64,000 nucleotides of DNA from Prauserella marina (GTDB lineage Bacteria; Actinomycetota; Actinomycetes; Mycobacteriales; Pseudonocardiaceae): the NCBI RefSeq assembly GCF_002240355.1, contig NZ_CP016353.1, forward strand, positions 1,228,501 through 1,292,500, read 5' to 3'. The translations under genes were made by a program, and so were the position numbers. The notes under the pieces are model-generated. The model saw nothing but the letters and a program-made list of their open reading frames with translations. It did no database searches and had not been told where the DNA came from. This document shows, in pieces, positions 1 through 7,645 of the stretch (the first letter of the stretch is position 1; every line of letters begins with the position of its first letter).

Positions 1-329
1 TCGCCTTCGAGGTCATCGGTGACGAGCAGCTTCGCCGGTTCAAGGCCGATCCCGGCAACAAGGGGGCGGTGTTGCGCCACGGGCTGTGGCGCTATACCCG
101 GCATCCCAACTACTTCGGCGACGCTTGTGTCTGGTGGGGGATCTACCTCATCGCGGCGCAGCACCTTCCCGGCGTCGCGACTGTGCTCTCCCCGGTGCTG
201 ATGACCTGGCTGCTGGCAAGGGGGAGCGGAAAGCCGTTGATGGAACGGCATCTCGCGGCGAGCAAGGGTGGCTACGCCGACTACGTGCGCCGTACCAGCG
301 GCTTTGTGCCGTTGCCGCCGAAGTTCTAG
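1..329 (+). CDS. DUF1295 / steroid 5-alpha-reductase-like membrane protein, C-terminal part (5' end outside window)
   Basis: Only the last ~108 codons are present, reading in frame from base 3. The visible part carries the DUF1295 signature: a GDEQLRRFKAD stretch, then GLWRYTRHPNYFGD and a hydrophobic VWWGIYLIAA helix. The RHPNYxGD motif is the conserved C-terminal hallmark of the isoprenylcysteine-methyltransferase/steroid-reductase-like superfamily, in which the substrate is often unknown. In actinobacteria such genes frequently lie in runs with cyclopropane-fatty-acid synthases and amine oxidases, but the upstream neighbours cannot be seen here. The stop codon overlaps the stop of the convergent methyltransferase gene by 4 bp. 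Family call is firm; function is open. Confidence 0.9.
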   Translation, partial: AFEVIGDEQLRRFKADPGNKGAVLRHGLWRYTRHPNYFGDACVWWGIYLIAAQHLPGVATVLSPVLMTWLLARGSGKPLMERHLAASKGGYADYVRRTSGFVPLPPKF

Positions 330-1192
330 CGCTTCTCCGCGGACACGGCCCGCTCGATCTGGGTCAGCGGAAGCCGTCGGTGGGCGGGTTCGAGGTAGCG
401 GTCGTTGAACTCGGTCGCGCCGAGGTCCTCCGTCTTGTGCCAGCCGTACTCGGTGAGGAAATCGGTAACCGTGTCGGGGGACATCCCGAATCGCCACAGG
501 TGGCTTTTGGTGACGAACTGGCGGTGGGCTTCCCGCGCGTCGTACAGGTTTTGCCCGCTGAGGAAGTCGCTCCGAACGTAGGTGAAGCCCAGCCTGCTGC
601 CCACGGGGGCGGTTCCGAGGAAGTCGAAGGTGCGGCGCACGTCGCGTTCGGTCAGATACTGCGTGACGGCTTCCCACAGGAAGTACGTCGGCCGATCGGC
701 CCGGTAGCCGTAGTCGCCGAGCACCTCGGCGAGGTTCTGCCTCTCGAAGTCGACAGGGACCAGCGTTGTCGTCTTCGGCACGCTACAGAACAACGCGTGC
801 AGGCGCTGGTATTTCTCTGTGATGTTGCGGGGCAGGTCGACCTCGAAAACCGGGATGTCGGCGAGCGCGGGCAGCCGGTAGGCGCGGTCGTCGAGCCCCG
901 CGCCGAGGATGATGACCGTCTCACAACCAGAGGAGACGGCTTCGGTCACCGCGTCGTCGAAGTACCTTTTGCGGCACAGCATGCTGGCCCACAGGCCAGG
1001 GAATTTGTGCTCCGTCGCGCTTCTGATGACCTCGCGCAGTTTCGGCCACCTCGCCACGGCGGCCATCGCTCTCGCCGTGGGTGGGAGGAAATGATGCGCC
1101 AGCTCGTCCTGGACCAGCGGATGCTGCTCGTACTGGTCCATCGCGACGATACTCATCGGCTCTACTGCGGTTTTGGCAGGTCCTGTTGCCAT
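326..1192 (-). CDS. Class I SAM-dependent methyltransferase, TIGR00027 / leucine carboxyl methyltransferase-like family
   Basis: 288 residues, the usual length for the large actinobacterial TIGR00027 family (PF04072-related). Visible markers are a conserved RKRYFDD segment near residue 95, the SAM-binding loop VIILGAGLDDRAYRL near residue 115, an acidic FEVDLP that ends the next strand, and a late FLWEAVTQYL motif. These proteins are predicted O-methyltransferases, and most have no known substrate. The start used is ATG 1192; in-frame ATGs at 1156 and 1141 are possible because no strong Shine-Dalgarno sequence sits in front of any of them. It is convergent with the DUF1295 gene and overlaps it at the stop codons. 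It lies about 2.5 kb from the lanthipeptide locus but is not in its operon. Confidence 0.88.
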   Translation of the reverse strand: MATGPAKTAVEPMSIVAMDQYEQHPLVQDELAHHFLPPTARAMAAVARWPKLREVIRSATEHKFPGLWASMLCRKRYFDDAVTEAVSSGCETVIILGAGLDDRAYRLPALADIPVFEVDLPRNITEKYQRLHALFCSVPKTTTLVPVDFERQNLAEVLGDYGYRADRPTYFLWEAVTQYLTERDVRRTFDFLGTAPVGSRLGFTYVRSDFLSGQNLYDAREAHRQFVTKSHLWRFGMSPDTVTDFLTEYGWHKTEDLGATEFNDRYLEPAHRRLPLTQIERAVSAEKR

Positions 1193-1592
1193 GGTCGAGG
1201 TTCGCTTTCCTGAACGGGGTGAGTCTTAGCAGGCGAAACCGGCACGGTTCAGAGTGACACCCCGAGCCGCGAAAAGAGAGATGGATGCCCTGAGATGACC
1301 AATCCGGCCCAGAAGCGGGTGACGGCGGGCCGTGGAGGCCGGAACGGCAGCGGTGCGCATATGGCGTGGATCCCCGGTCGATGTGGTGGGCAGGGAGCAC
1401 ACTAACGCCGTGTTCGCGCCGCCGCGCACTGGGCCGTCGAAATGCCCGTTTTCGCACGTGATGTGGTCGCTCCTCGCCGGGCTTATGGCGACCGAGACGG
1501 ATTGGCCAAATCCACTGTGGATGCCGTTCGGCCGCCTCTAGACTGACCACGCTCGGCGCGTCGGTCGACGCTGACAGTGACGGAGTGTGCGT
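1193..1592. other. Intergenic region between divergent genes
   Basis: About 400 bases between the divergently transcribed methyltransferase and the DUF4231-like gene. Short open frames occur on both strands, but none has a ribosome-binding site or recognisable protein sequence. It presumably holds the promoters of both genes, but no convincing -35/-10 pair was recognised. Confidence 0.5.
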
Positions 1593-2108
1593 GTGAAGTT
1601 CGAGCCGCCTTTTCCCGACTCCTTGCCCGACACCGGCACGCTCGGCATCATCGGCGCGGCCAACACCTACGCGATCAGGCTGCGAGCCTTCTACAATTCG
1701 CGGGCGGTCTGGCATCGCCGCTTCTACCGGTTCAGCGGGATTCTGGTCATCGCCGCGGGCGCGGGGCTCCCCGTGGTCGCCAACCTCGATTACGGTGGCA
1801 AGGAACTCGTCGTTTCACTCATGGGAACGTTGGTGGCTCTGCTGACCGCGTTGCACGCGTTCTACCGCTGGGACCAGTCGTGGATGCTGTTGCGGCACAC
1901 CGAGATGCGGCTGACCTCGGCCTACTGGGCATGGCGGGCAGCGTTACCCGCCACAGTCAGCGACTCAGGCGCCCCTGATCCCACCACGGTGACGTTGACC
2001 AGGGATTTCTTGCTCGCGCTCTCGCAGATCAGGGACCAGGAAGCGGTCTCGTTCTTCGAGAAACTCAGCTTCCCCACGGCTACGGCCAATCACGTCGACG
2101 TGCGGTAG
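1593..2108 (+). CDS. Small two-helix membrane protein, DUF4231-like
   Basis: About 171 residues. A soluble N-terminal part contains RLRAFYNSRAVWHRRFYRF, followed by two hydrophobic helices (roughly residues 45-65 and 72-92, the second reading VSLMGTLVALLTALHAFY). The C-terminal part is amphipathic and helical and includes WDQSWMLLRHTE and RDFLLALSQIRDQEAVSFFEKL. This arrangement matches the DUF4231 family of small membrane proteins of unknown function, sometimes associated with SLATT-type proteins. GTG 1593 was chosen over GTG 1587 because the GGAG at 1582-1585 gives normal spacing only to 1593. The 3' end overlaps the convergent phosphodiesterase gene by 19 bp. The family assignment is by pattern and moderately sure. 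Confidence 0.72.
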   Translation: MKFEPPFPDSLPDTGTLGIIGAANTYAIRLRAFYNSRAVWHRRFYRFSGILVIAAGAGLPVVANLDYGGKELVVSLMGTLVALLTALHAFYRWDQSWMLLRHTEMRLTSAYWAWRAALPATVSDSGAPDPTTVTLTRDFLLALSQIRDQEAVSFFEKLSFPTATANHVDVR

Positions 2109-2836
2109 TGCCCGGGAAGGTAGCCGGAGAACAGGAAATTGTCGGCGAACCTGCGGGCCAGCAATTCCTCCTCCGGTGAATGAGCGGTGAAGGCGATGAC
2201 CGGAATGCCGCGACCGCGCCAGAACGACACCGCCCTGCTTGGCAGCTCCGCAAGCTCGTAGTTGATGAAGTCGGGCCTGGTTATCGCGTTGCTCAGCATC
2301 ATGCGACCGAGAGTGCCCACCAGCTTTCCCGCCGACTGGAGACTTCCCGATGCTTGACCGACGGGCACATGCGGGGCGAGTTTGCGCAGCCGTCGCACGG
2401 CGATGGGATCGAAGGACTGCACTGCCGTCTGACCCCGGTAACCGCGCAGCCGGTCGGCAACGGCACGTTCCAGCTTCGCGTTGCCCGCTTTCCAGCGGCG
2501 CAGGTCCAGCAGGAGTGGCACGGCGCCATCAACCAGGGACAACACATCGTCGAGGGTTGGCACCGGCAGGTCGGCCGGGCCGATTCGCAGCGCACGCACG
2601 GCGGCGAGGTCGAGGTCGGCCACCGGTGCACTACACGTTCCCGCCACCCGGGAGAAGTCTCTGTCATGTACGACGATTGGCTCGTCGTCGCTGGTGAGCT
2701 GCACGTCGAACTCGAAAGGCGCGCCAAGCTCGATCGCTCGCCGGAACGCGGGCAGAGAGTTCTCCGGGTGTTCGACGGCGTCGTAGCAGCCGCGGTGAGC
2801 AATCGGCGCACTTGTCAGCCAGCAGGGAAGCGGCAC
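2090..2836 (-). CDS. Glycerophosphodiester phosphodiesterase (GDPD family)
   Basis: 248 residues from a GTG preceded by a strong AGGGAGG site at normal spacing; the frame stays open upstream but is not protein-like. GDPD enzymes hydrolyse deacylated phospholipids to glycerol-3-phosphate and an alcohol. The core motifs are visible: IAHRG near residue 14, HPENSLPAFRRAIELG (the ENS/A segment), FEFDVQLTSDDEPIVVHD (metal-binding E/D and the second catalytic His), and a late FTAHSPEEE that replaces the usual WTVN. There is no signal peptide, so it is probably cytoplasmic. The gene is convergent with, and overlaps by 19 bp, the small membrane protein gene. Confidence 0.9.
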   Translation of the reverse strand: MPLPCWLTSAPIAHRGCYDAVEHPENSLPAFRRAIELGAPFEFDVQLTSDDEPIVVHDRDFSRVAGTCSAPVADLDLAAVRALRIGPADLPVPTLDDVLSLVDGAVPLLLDLRRWKAGNAKLERAVADRLRGYRGQTAVQSFDPIAVRRLRKLAPHVPVGQASGSLQSAGKLVGTLGRMMLSNAITRPDFINYELAELPSRAVSFWRGRGIPVIAFTAHSPEEELLARRFADNFLFSGYLPGHYRTST

Positions 2837-3264
2837 GTGTCCTCCCTGGCTCGCCGTGACCGCCGGGGTCGTCGGGACCACGGTGCCCGCAACCCTACCG
2901 CTGTCCGTGCGAACACGGGCAGGATGATCCGGAAATCCACAGTGGACATAAGTCGGCCGTCGGCGTTCCTGGAGGACAGGAAGGTCCTGCCGCGTCCTGG
3001 CGATTCTCACGCCGGGCCGTCCTGCCGGATCCGTCAACCGCGGGCGGCAACCAGCGTCCGGCTCCTGTGACGAGCCCAGCCGTCGCCGAACCCTTGCCTT
3101 CCGTGTGTCTCGGCACGTACCAGCGATACTCGCGGGAAGCTGACGTCTGCCATCGCAATGTCCGATCAGGACAGACGACTACCCCGCTGCCGACAGCGAG
3201 CTCCGGCCAGCGCTCATCTGCTATTCGGGCACATCGGCCGCTTCTCGCCCGTGTGTGGCAGGGG
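2837..3264. other. Intergenic region, no gene recognised
   Basis: About 430 bases between the phosphodiesterase gene and a small possible gene. Open frames here are short or have arginine/proline-rich sequence typical of antisense reading in GC-rich DNA. The only functional signal seen is the ribosome-binding site of the phosphodiesterase gene at its edge. Confidence 0.5.
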
Positions 3265-3501
3265 CTATTGCTCGTGGTCATCTCCGTCTTGCGCGCCCGG
3301 CCGGGCCCTCACCTGCGGCTCATCCGCGCTGGGAGATGTGCGACGCGTCCGGTCGGGGGGAACGCGGGGGCCTGTGTGCAGCAGCGGGTCCCATCCCCGC
3401 TGAGCGGGGATTCTGCTGATCGGGGCGCGCGCCAACTGCCAGCCGGAACCCAGTCGCCGGCGTATCTGCTTCGGCAACGCGTTCAACCTGCTCTTGTCCA
3501 T
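3265..3501 (-). CDS. Possible small hypothetical protein (78 aa)
   Basis: An ATG at 3501 is preceded by a perfect AGGAGG at 5-base spacing, the main reason to list it. The predicted 78-residue product starts MDKSRLNALPKQIRRRLGSG and is basic, with a hydrophilic proline- and arginine-rich tail. No family is recognised. It lies about 145 bases downstream of the terminator that closes the lanthipeptide operon, so it would need its own promoter. The N-terminal third looks protein-like; the rest resembles out-of-frame GC-rich sequence, so the real end or reality of the gene is doubtful. Confidence 0.3.
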   Translation of the reverse strand: MDKSRLNALPKQIRRRLGSGWQLARAPISRIPAQRGWDPLLHTGPRVPPDRTRRTSPSADEPQVRARPGAQDGDDHEQ

Positions 3502-3644
3502 CTGAACCTCCTGCTCGGCCGTGTCGCTACGGCCACCTGAACGGGGTTGACCAGTCACGACGGGACCAAACTCGGAACAGGTCTCGCCTTGCGGACCGCT
3601 ACCGTGCGGCCCGGACCGACAGCACACGGTAGCCATTTACGGCC

Positions 3645-3676
3645 GTGGTGGCCGGATACCGCTATCCGGCCACCAC
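3645..3676 (-). terminator. Perfect hairpin terminator of the lanKC-lanA operon
   Basis: A 14-bp perfect stem (GTGGTGGCCGGATA pairing with TATCCGGCCACCAC) with a 4-base loop, lying 47 bases downstream of the lanthipeptide precursor stop codon. There is no T-run, as is common for actinobacterial terminators. It separates the precursor from the next possible gene. Confidence 0.75.
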
Positions 3677-3723
3677 AGTCAACGCGGCACCCCAATGCAG
3701 GGCCGCGTCGCCTCAAGCCTCGA

Positions 3724-3825
3724 TCAGCACAGCAGGAGGCTCAGGTAGCTGATGATGGTGTGGTACGCCGGATCGGTCGTGGTCTCGTCGGCGTCCATGC
3801 CTTGCAGCTCAAGTACCGATTCCAT
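3724..3825 (-). CDS. lanA: Class III lanthipeptide precursor peptide, 33 aa, with C-terminal SxxSxxxC ring motif
   Basis: Read by hand immediately downstream (59 bases) of the LanKC synthetase gene, with an AAGGGA ribosome-binding site 7 bases before the ATG. The 33-residue peptide begins MESVLELQGMDADETTTDPA and ends YHTIISYLSLLLC. The VLELQ segment matches the conserved leader motif (LLDLQ-type) that class III synthetases recognise. Ser26, Ser29 and Cys33 form an exact S-x-x-S-x-x-x-C motif, the precursor of labionin or lanthionine rings; the SLLLC end resembles SapB. Thr15-17 and Thr23 are further dehydration candidates. Unusually, the ring cysteine is the very last residue, as in lipolanthines, where it is decarboxylated to avionin, but no LanD-type decarboxylase is seen nearby. 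The core/leader boundary is not determinable from sequence. Confidence 0.88.
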   Translation of the reverse strand: MESVLELQGMDADETTTDPAYHTIISYLSLLLC

Positions 3826-3884
3826 GGTGCGTTCCCTTTCTTTCCGTGTTTTCCTTCCACCCGCTCGAAAATGAGCCGGGCGGC

Positions 3885-6521
3885 TCAATGGGGCGATGAC
3901 GCGATCACGCTGTCGTCGCCAACCGTGGGGACAGGAGCGAGGAACGGGAGAACCCCGCTGTGGTCATCGAGTGCCGTGGATATCGAGAGCAGTACGCCCG
4001 CGCTGCCGGTGGCGACATCCATGGACAACCGGAGCAATTTGTTGCCGGGGAAAGCGATGCCGTCATCACCATCGCCGTCTGGCAAAGCAAACGGAATGGC
4101 GTGCCAGGCCAGCCTGGCAAGGTGCGATGCGATGGCGTCCTCGGCTGTGGGGTCATGCCCGTAGCGGCGAGCAGCGGCGAGTGTGGCCAGCAACCCACCA
4201 CGACCGGCCAGCAACCCGCACTGTAACGCGGCCTCGGCCCGACAGGCCCTCAACAGCAGCGGGAGCTGCCGCACGCTCGTCCCATCGTCGGACGTGTGCT
4301 TCGCCAGTTCCATCGCCGCCATGGCGATTCCCGCGCTACCGGTTCCAAGGAACGGCAACGTCCGCTTGACGCCGTCCCTGACCTGCATCGAGCCGTCACG
4401 GGCCGGAACGCATTCCGCGAGGTCGCGGCTTAGCGCGCGTTCGGCATGAACGAGCCATTCGCCGTCTCCAGTGGCCTCGAAGAGTCGGGTGAACAGCAAC
4501 GCGGGCCCCGACCAGCCTTCGACCAGCCCGGCCTTCGCTTTCCGGCCCGGCGGTGCCGCGCTCTCCAGCTCGGCCACCAGCCGTTCGCCGAGCTCGCCCG
4601 ACTCACCTCCACCGTCGCCGAGATACAGCAGAGTCAGTCCGATACCGGCGAGTCCGTTGGCCAGTCCGTGGTCGCGGGTTTTCGCTATGGACCGACGTGC
4701 GTCTGCCAGCAGGGCATTCGCCGTGTCGTGGTCGCCGAAACCATGGAGCACGTATGCGATTCCGGCTGCTCCATCCAGGAACCCGGGTGCGAGCGGGCGG
4801 TTTCTGTCGATCGCGTCCCGTAGCCAGCGGTCGTGTTCCGGGCTCCGGCCGAGCCCCTCGACGGCCAGTGCGTGCAGAACCCCTGCGGCGCCGTGGCCGA
4901 AACCGAGGCCGCCGAGCCGGAACTGCTCGATGTCACCTGGGAAGAGCCGGTCGGGACGTTCCGGCGTCGCGCTCGTCAGTATTGCCTGTGCGATCGACTT
5001 CCTCACAAGATTCCAATCCGGTTCGGGATCGTCGAGCACTGTGACCGGCGCGGTAGTCCGGTGGCCGATCGTGCCCCTGCCGACAGCGCGGCCCTCGCGA
5101 TCGCGGTCGTCCTTCTCCCTGGTGCCGCGGCGCAGCGTTGCCAGAATCGACTCGCCATAGCCATTGGGCAAGGGGAATCTGTCTTCGACGAACCTGACCC
5201 ATTCCGGCAGTTTCGCCGGCGCGAGTTCGAACAGCGCTGAGAGCGGAAGGAAGAGCCACAGGCGCAGTGCCGCGAGCGCGTAGTCGTCCACCTCGAAACC
5301 GGTCCGGTCAGCCGGGGCCCGGAATCCAGGCGCGCCCAGCGTCGGCCGGCGTGCCGGACCGGGAGGACCCGCGAGCTCGAAGTCGATCAAACTCACCGAG
5401 TCGTCGTCCGTGACGAGCACATTGGCCGGGTGAAGATCGTTGAAGACCAACCCTCGGAGGTGGATCTCGCTCACGGTTTCGCCGATTCTGTCGGCGATGC
5501 CGAGTGCTCGCCGCGTGTACGCGGCGACGTCGCTATCACTGGCGCGGTAGTTGGTCAGCGGATAGTTGGCGCCGAGCCATGAATGCAGTGGTACTCCCGG
5601 CCGGTGTTCCATGGCGAGGAAAAGGTGCTCCCATACGGGCGTCAGCTCATACACCGCCGGTACTCCCGGAACGTCGGTGAGGGAGGTCAGTGCCCGGTGT
5701 TCCCTGCGCAGCCTGGCGACCGCGTCAACTTTGTCGCCGTCGAGGCCGGCGTGCGGACGTGCCTCTTTCAGCACCACCTGGTTGCCTTCACGGGCGTGTT
5801 CAGCGAGGTAAACCCCGCCTCCGTTGGAAAAGTGCAGCGGCCGGTTGACGTGGTAGGCGAAGTCGCCGGTGCTCTTGGCGCTTCGTGCGGCGAGATGCGG
5901 GGCGAGAAACTCAGGGAGTTCGACCCAGTCTGGCAACGCGAATACCGGGCCACGGTGATCGGGAACCAGCGTGCCGTCTTCACGCGCGATCCCGAGCACC
6001 CGGGTGCCCCCGCTGTCGATCCAACGTTCGGTGAAACCGCCATACCGAACGTACAGCGGCCCATCGCCATACCTGAGGTCGCTCAGAATGTATGGCCCCG
6101 CTTGGCCGCCGATACGCTGGTCCAGTTCGGTCACCAACGTCTCGAACTCGCGGTCGTCGCGCGGGTAGATCGTGACCAGCTTCCCGCTCGCCTCGCGAGG
6201 GGCGTATTTCGAATTCCGTGCCAACAACACGGCCAGATCCGTCAGATGCTTGAAGGTGACGGCTCGTTCGACCAGGCACTCGTAAACTGTGGTGAGCACT
6301 TGCTCGGCGTTGTCCAGCGTCGCGGAAACGTGAATCTTCCAGCCCTGATAAGGCAACGACGCTCCGAGTGGATGCAGAACCCGCCATGTCCCGTGCTGTC
6401 GCTCCGCCCAGCCCTCTTCGGGAAGCGGGGTGAACCGGGCGAAACGTTCGGCTGCCGAGCCGCGCTGTTCGTCGAAGAACAGCGGGTCCGCCAAACAGAA
6501 CTCCTCGTACCGATGCTCCAC
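3885..6521 (-). CDS. lanKC: Class III lanthionine synthetase LanKC (lyase-kinase-cyclase)
   Basis: 878 residues from GTG 6521, which has AGAGGAGG at 7-base spacing; this is the usual LanKC length. It phosphorylates Ser/Thr of the precursor, eliminates the phosphate and adds Cys to the dehydro residues. The N-terminal lyase-like domain (about 1-200) carries GWKIHVSATLDNAEQVL, typical of LanKC. The kinase domain (about 215-480) has the lysine in VVLKEARPH (K252), NDLHPANVL (D362, N367) and IDFE (D380) in place of DFG. The C-terminal LanC-like cyclase (about 535-878) includes GLGFGHGAAG and a late LQCGLLAGRGGL. The full zinc-ligand set of LanC is not evident, as expected for class III. It is first in an operon with the precursor gene; no transporter or protease is adjacent. 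Confidence 0.93.
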   Translation of the reverse strand: MEHRYEEFCLADPLFFDEQRGSAAERFARFTPLPEEGWAERQHGTWRVLHPLGASLPYQGWKIHVSATLDNAEQVLTTVYECLVERAVTFKHLTDLAVLLARNSKYAPREASGKLVTIYPRDDREFETLVTELDQRIGGQAGPYILSDLRYGDGPLYVRYGGFTERWIDSGGTRVLGIAREDGTLVPDHRGPVFALPDWVELPEFLAPHLAARSAKSTGDFAYHVNRPLHFSNGGGVYLAEHAREGNQVVLKEARPHAGLDGDKVDAVARLRREHRALTSLTDVPGVPAVYELTPVWEHLFLAMEHRPGVPLHSWLGANYPLTNYRASDSDVAAYTRRALGIADRIGETVSEIHLRGLVFNDLHPANVLVTDDDSVSLIDFELAGPPGPARRPTLGAPGFRAPADRTGFEVDDYALAALRLWLFLPLSALFELAPAKLPEWVRFVEDRFPLPNGYGESILATLRRGTREKDDRDREGRAVGRGTIGHRTTAPVTVLDDPEPDWNLVRKSIAQAILTSATPERPDRLFPGDIEQFRLGGLGFGHGAAGVLHALAVEGLGRSPEHDRWLRDAIDRNRPLAPGFLDGAAGIAYVLHGFGDHDTANALLADARRSIAKTRDHGLANGLAGIGLTLLYLGDGGGESGELGERLVAELESAAPPGRKAKAGLVEGWSGPALLFTRLFEATGDGEWLVHAERALSRDLAECVPARDGSMQVRDGVKRTLPFLGTGSAGIAMAAMELAKHTSDDGTSVRQLPLLLRACRAEAALQCGLLAGRGGLLATLAAARRYGHDPTAEDAIASHLARLAWHAIPFALPDGDGDDGIAFPGNKLLRLSMDVATGSAGVLLSISTALDDHSGVLPFLAPVPTVGDDSVIASSPH

Positions 6522-7080
6522 CGCCACGCCTCCTCTGACTGTGCCGCACGGACTGTGCTCGATGTCGTTGGCTGTGGACACCGTGGTGACCAAGACCGTA
6601 AGCAGACATTGCCAAACCGGAGCCCGGCAAACGGGAACTTGTCCATGGCACCTCAACCAGTGACATTTCGCCCGCTGAGTGCGAGCCCGCTGGGTTCGCT
6701 GAGGCGAATGAGCGGTATTGGGATCGGTGGGCTCCCAGATGATGACGCTCAGCGACAGGAGATCGAACGAGTGACGAGATTGCCGACGGTGATCGGACAC
6801 CATTCAGGGGAGGCCGATCGCGATGAATCTGAAGCAGAGTCCACTACGGACTGAACTGTGTTCTTTCCCAGCGCGAGTTCGCCGGGCGTGAACCGGTTCC
6901 CGCTTGCGCGCATGCGAGCGTTGTCCGCGCGTACGCGCGAGTCGAACCGAGGAGTCCGGACCGTGCCGACGGGAATGCGGGTATCGCGGCCACGGCTCAC
7001 CGCCGATGTCCGGCGCAATCTGGGTTACGCCGGCGGCTCGGTTGTTTACCTGTGTGCACATTGGAGCTACGAGCGGAGGG
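6522..7080. other. Intergenic region upstream of lanKC
   Basis: About 560 bases between the lanKC start and the end of the flavoprotein gene, both on the minus strand. Several open frames exist on both strands, including a long upstream extension of the lanKC frame, but none has a convincing ribosome-binding site or recognisable sequence. The lanKC promoter should be here; no clear -35/-10 pair was identified. Confidence 0.5.
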
Positions 7081-7566
7081 TCACCGGTGTACGAGGCGTT
7101 CTGGCTCGCCTGGCCGCCAAATCGTGATGTCGAGACTGTCGTCGCCGGTCACCAAGCTTGAGGCTCCGATGAGATCCGCCGCGTACAGGTGCTCGAACTC
7201 CTGGCCACGAAGATCAAAACCGGTCTCCTCGAACATCGCTTCCGCGAACCGCGCATGTACCTCTTTGTCTTGCACGTCGCGCACGCGGCCCCACAGCTTC
7301 GCGTCACCTTCGTTCGGCTCGGTCTCGACCGTCGCCGTGTGCAAGCAGAAACGCGGGTCGCGACCGAGGTCGTGGAACTTGGTGGTGTTGGGCATACCGA
7401 CGAGCCACAGTTCATCCTCGAAGAAGCGAGGCTCGATGGGGCTGATGCGAGGAAATCCATCGGCTCGAAGGGTTGCCAACATACACAGGTTCTTTGTCGC
7501 GGCGTGGCGACGCGTGAAAACCTCGGCGATCACCGGAGCTGAGATGCTGAACTCTTTCCACGTGGT
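7081..7566 (-). CDS. Pyridoxamine 5'-phosphate oxidase-family (split-barrel) flavin-binding protein
   Basis: About 161 residues from ATG 7566; an ATG 14 codons upstream is possible, and neither has a strong ribosome-binding site. The fold markers are the opening helix with FTRRHAATKNLCMLATLRADGFPRISP, the typical first beta strands of the split barrel, then ELWLVGMPNTTKFHDLGRDPRFCLHT and a GDAKLWGRVRDV strand. Such proteins bind FMN, F420 or heme and carry out unknown redox or binding roles; this one cannot be assigned further. It lies 560 bases upstream of lanKC on the same strand, too far for a tight operon. A role as the missing lanthipeptide decarboxylase is not supported, because that enzyme belongs to a different fold (HFCD). 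Confidence 0.8.
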   Translation of the reverse strand, partial: TTWKEFSISAPVIAEVFTRRHAATKNLCMLATLRADGFPRISPIEPRFFEDELWLVGMPNTTKFHDLGRDPRFCLHTATVETEPNEGDAKLWGRVRDVQDKEVHARFAEAMFEETGFDLRGQEFEHLYAADLIGASSLVTGDDSLDITIWRPGEPERLVHR

Positions 7567-7645
7567 CATCAGCCAAAGGTACGGCAGATTACGGGCATGA
7601 GGGTTCAAGGTGATAGAGCCCCATCGGGCTCACATCACCGGAAAA

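Noticed and set aside
86-1213. Long open frame on the plus strand opposite the TIGR00027 methyltransferase gene
   Set aside because: It has no recognisable motifs and mirrors the coding frame of the minus-strand gene, as is usual in GC-rich DNA.
7081-7566. Flavin decarboxylase (LanD) for the lanthipeptide
   Set aside because: The protein has the PPOX split-barrel pattern, not the HFCD flavoprotein fold, and is 560 bases upstream of lanKC with its own context.
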